Source: Hydractinia symbiolongicarpus (taxonomy: Eukaryota > Cnidaria > Hydrozoa > Anthoathecata > Hydractiniidae). From it: 64,000 bases of DNA. The stretch is from positions 806,001 through 870,000 of the forward strand of contig NC_079877.1 of the NCBI RefSeq assembly GCF_029227915.1. Reading direction: 5' to 3'. Shown piece after piece: positions 63,401 through 64,000 of the stretch. Each line of letters starts with the position of its first letter. Position 1 is the stretch's first letter. The notes beneath the pieces were generated by a model. It was not told the origin of the DNA, ran no database searches, and saw only the letters and a program-made list of their open reading frames with translations. Position numbers and translations under genes: made by a program.

Positions 63401-64000
63401 CTCGTATAGTCGAGTATATACAAAGAAAGTACCCTGTGAGTAAACTCATTAGCAGAACGATTTTTTAAATTATATTTTCACCACCATAACGCATGAGACT
63501 TGTAGTTTTCAAAAATGTTTTCATTTTTGATGAGACGCTATATAGAAGAAGTTTAATCGCCGGCAAACGAAAACCCGCGAATTCCCGTAAATCCCGGACT
63601 CGGCCCGTACAGTCAAAAGTATACAAAGAAAATACCCAGGGAGTAAACTCATTTCCCGAACGATTTTTAAATTATTTTTTTACCACCAAAACGCATGAGA
63701 CTTGTAGTTTTTAGGAATGTTTTCATTTTTGATGGGACGCTGAATAAAAGAAGTTTTATCGTGGGCAAACGAAAACCCGCGATTTCCCGTAAATCACGGG
63801 CTTGGCCCGTATAGTCGAATGTATACAAAGAAAGTACCCTGTGAGTAAACTCATTTCCCGAACGATTTTTTAAATTATCTTTTCACCACTAAAACGCACG
63901 AGACTTGTAGTTTTCAAAAATGCTTTCATTTTTGATGAGACACTGAATAGAAGAAGTTTAATCGCCGGCAAAAAAAACCCCGCGAATTCCCGTAAATCCC
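60401..64000 (+). repeat. Mosaic end block with slipped poly-A monomers and a dimer
   Basis: About 18 monomers. A 406-bp dimer is repeated near 60850-61660, marked by CCCGTAGATCCCGGG and GTAATTTTC. The segment 60655-62030 recurs in shorter form at 62276-63245, without the extra dimer. The stretch 63284-63925 matches 56390-57030 at an offset of 6,894 bp. Monomers near 60728, 62349 and 63968 have GGCAAAAAAAA in place of GGCAAACGAAAA, a homopolymer-slippage variant of differing length. The window ends inside a monomer. Confidence 0.75.

Larger units (their letters stand above)
1..64000 (+). repeat. 203-bp satellite DNA array, about 315 head-to-tail monomers
   Basis: Every part of the window aligns to one monomer of about 203 bp. 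A convenient start is the GCATGAGACT motif; a full example runs from 1006 to 1208. Landmarks in order within the monomer are a T/A-rich inverted repeat near positions 19-40, AATAAA near 51-56, a GCCGGC palindrome near 69-74, four CCCG blocks between 84 and 117, a GTATA/TATAC dyad near 117-134, and an AT-rich tract near 172-193. All monomers point the same way. Variants cluster at a few sites, for example GTGCTTGG versus GGACTCGG, GATTTCCC versus GAATTCCC, CCAGAACG versus CCCGAACG, and GAGTATATAC versus AAAAGTATAC. These shared variants define the higher-order blocks listed separately. No interruption by other DNA is visible. The family is not one I recognise; the function (centromere or other heterochromatin) is inferred from array form only. 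Confidence 0.98.

Noticed and set aside
1-64000. CRISPR-like regular repetition
   Set aside because: The whole 203 bp is repeated; there are no unique spacers between short repeats, and no cas genes.
1-64000. tRNA, rRNA, snRNA or RNA polymerase III promoter boxes within the monomer
   Set aside because: I found no convincing cloverleaf, no B-box sequence of the GGTTCGA type and no rRNA-like stretch in the monomer on either strand.
1-64000. Telomeric or simple-sequence repeats, or a change of strand in the array
   Set aside because: No run of short telomere-type repeats is visible, and every monomer I read has the same orientation.

Overview
The whole 64 kb window is one uninterrupted satellite DNA array. 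A monomer of about 203 bp (usual range 201-204 bp) is repeated head to tail roughly 315 times, always in the same orientation. I see no unique sequence, protein-coding gene, RNA gene, transposon, telomeric repeat or strand switch. The monomer is about 37% GC and, by my hand count on a consensus, rich in CpG (12 per monomer, observed/expected about 1.7). Long homogeneous arrays with nested higher-order repeats (HORs) indicate a eukaryotic nuclear genome, most plausibly centromeric or pericentromeric heterochromatin, although a subtelomeric or sex-chromosome satellite cannot be excluded. The CpG excess leans towards a lineage with little germline CpG methylation, for example many insects or nematodes. 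I do not recognise the satellite family or the species.

Layout, with approximate block boundaries read by eye from shared variants: 1-3.9 kb mixed monomers; 3.9-7.2 kb an 8-monomer unit of 1,623 bp twice; 7.2-8.5 kb a displaced copy of 0.6-1.9 kb; 8.5-13.6 kb a 12- then 13-monomer unit in tandem; 13.6-16.4 kb a partial 10-monomer repeat with internal dimers; 16.4-19.2 kb a third copy of the 12/13-monomer unit; 19.2-22.7 kb short 4- and 5-monomer repeats; 22.7-25.5 kb a 7-monomer unit of 1,419 bp twice; 25.5-36.6 kb a family of 6-, 9- and 10-monomer units, each carrying one monomer shortened by about 43 bp; 36.6-38.6 kb a 502-bp unit four times, each with a monomer shortened by about 107 bp; 38.6-40.0 kb mixed monomers with a tandem dimer; 40.0-46.1 kb a 10-monomer unit of 2,028 bp three times with nested trimers; 45.5-53.3 kb a 3,881-bp unit twice that looks identical by eye; 53.5-60.4 kb pentamer units of 1,016 and 1,013 bp and a displaced copy of their surroundings; 60.4-64 kb a mosaic of material seen elsewhere in the window.

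Nothing here works together as genes do. What can be described is the internal design of the monomer (a 9-bp-arm inverted repeat, a run of four CCCG blocks about 10 bp apart, two weaker dyads, an AT-rich tract) and the array's history of unequal exchange, conversion and microhomology-type deletion, recorded in shared variants and scar monomers. The many short open frames on both strands are the same monomer read repeatedly and are rejected as genes.
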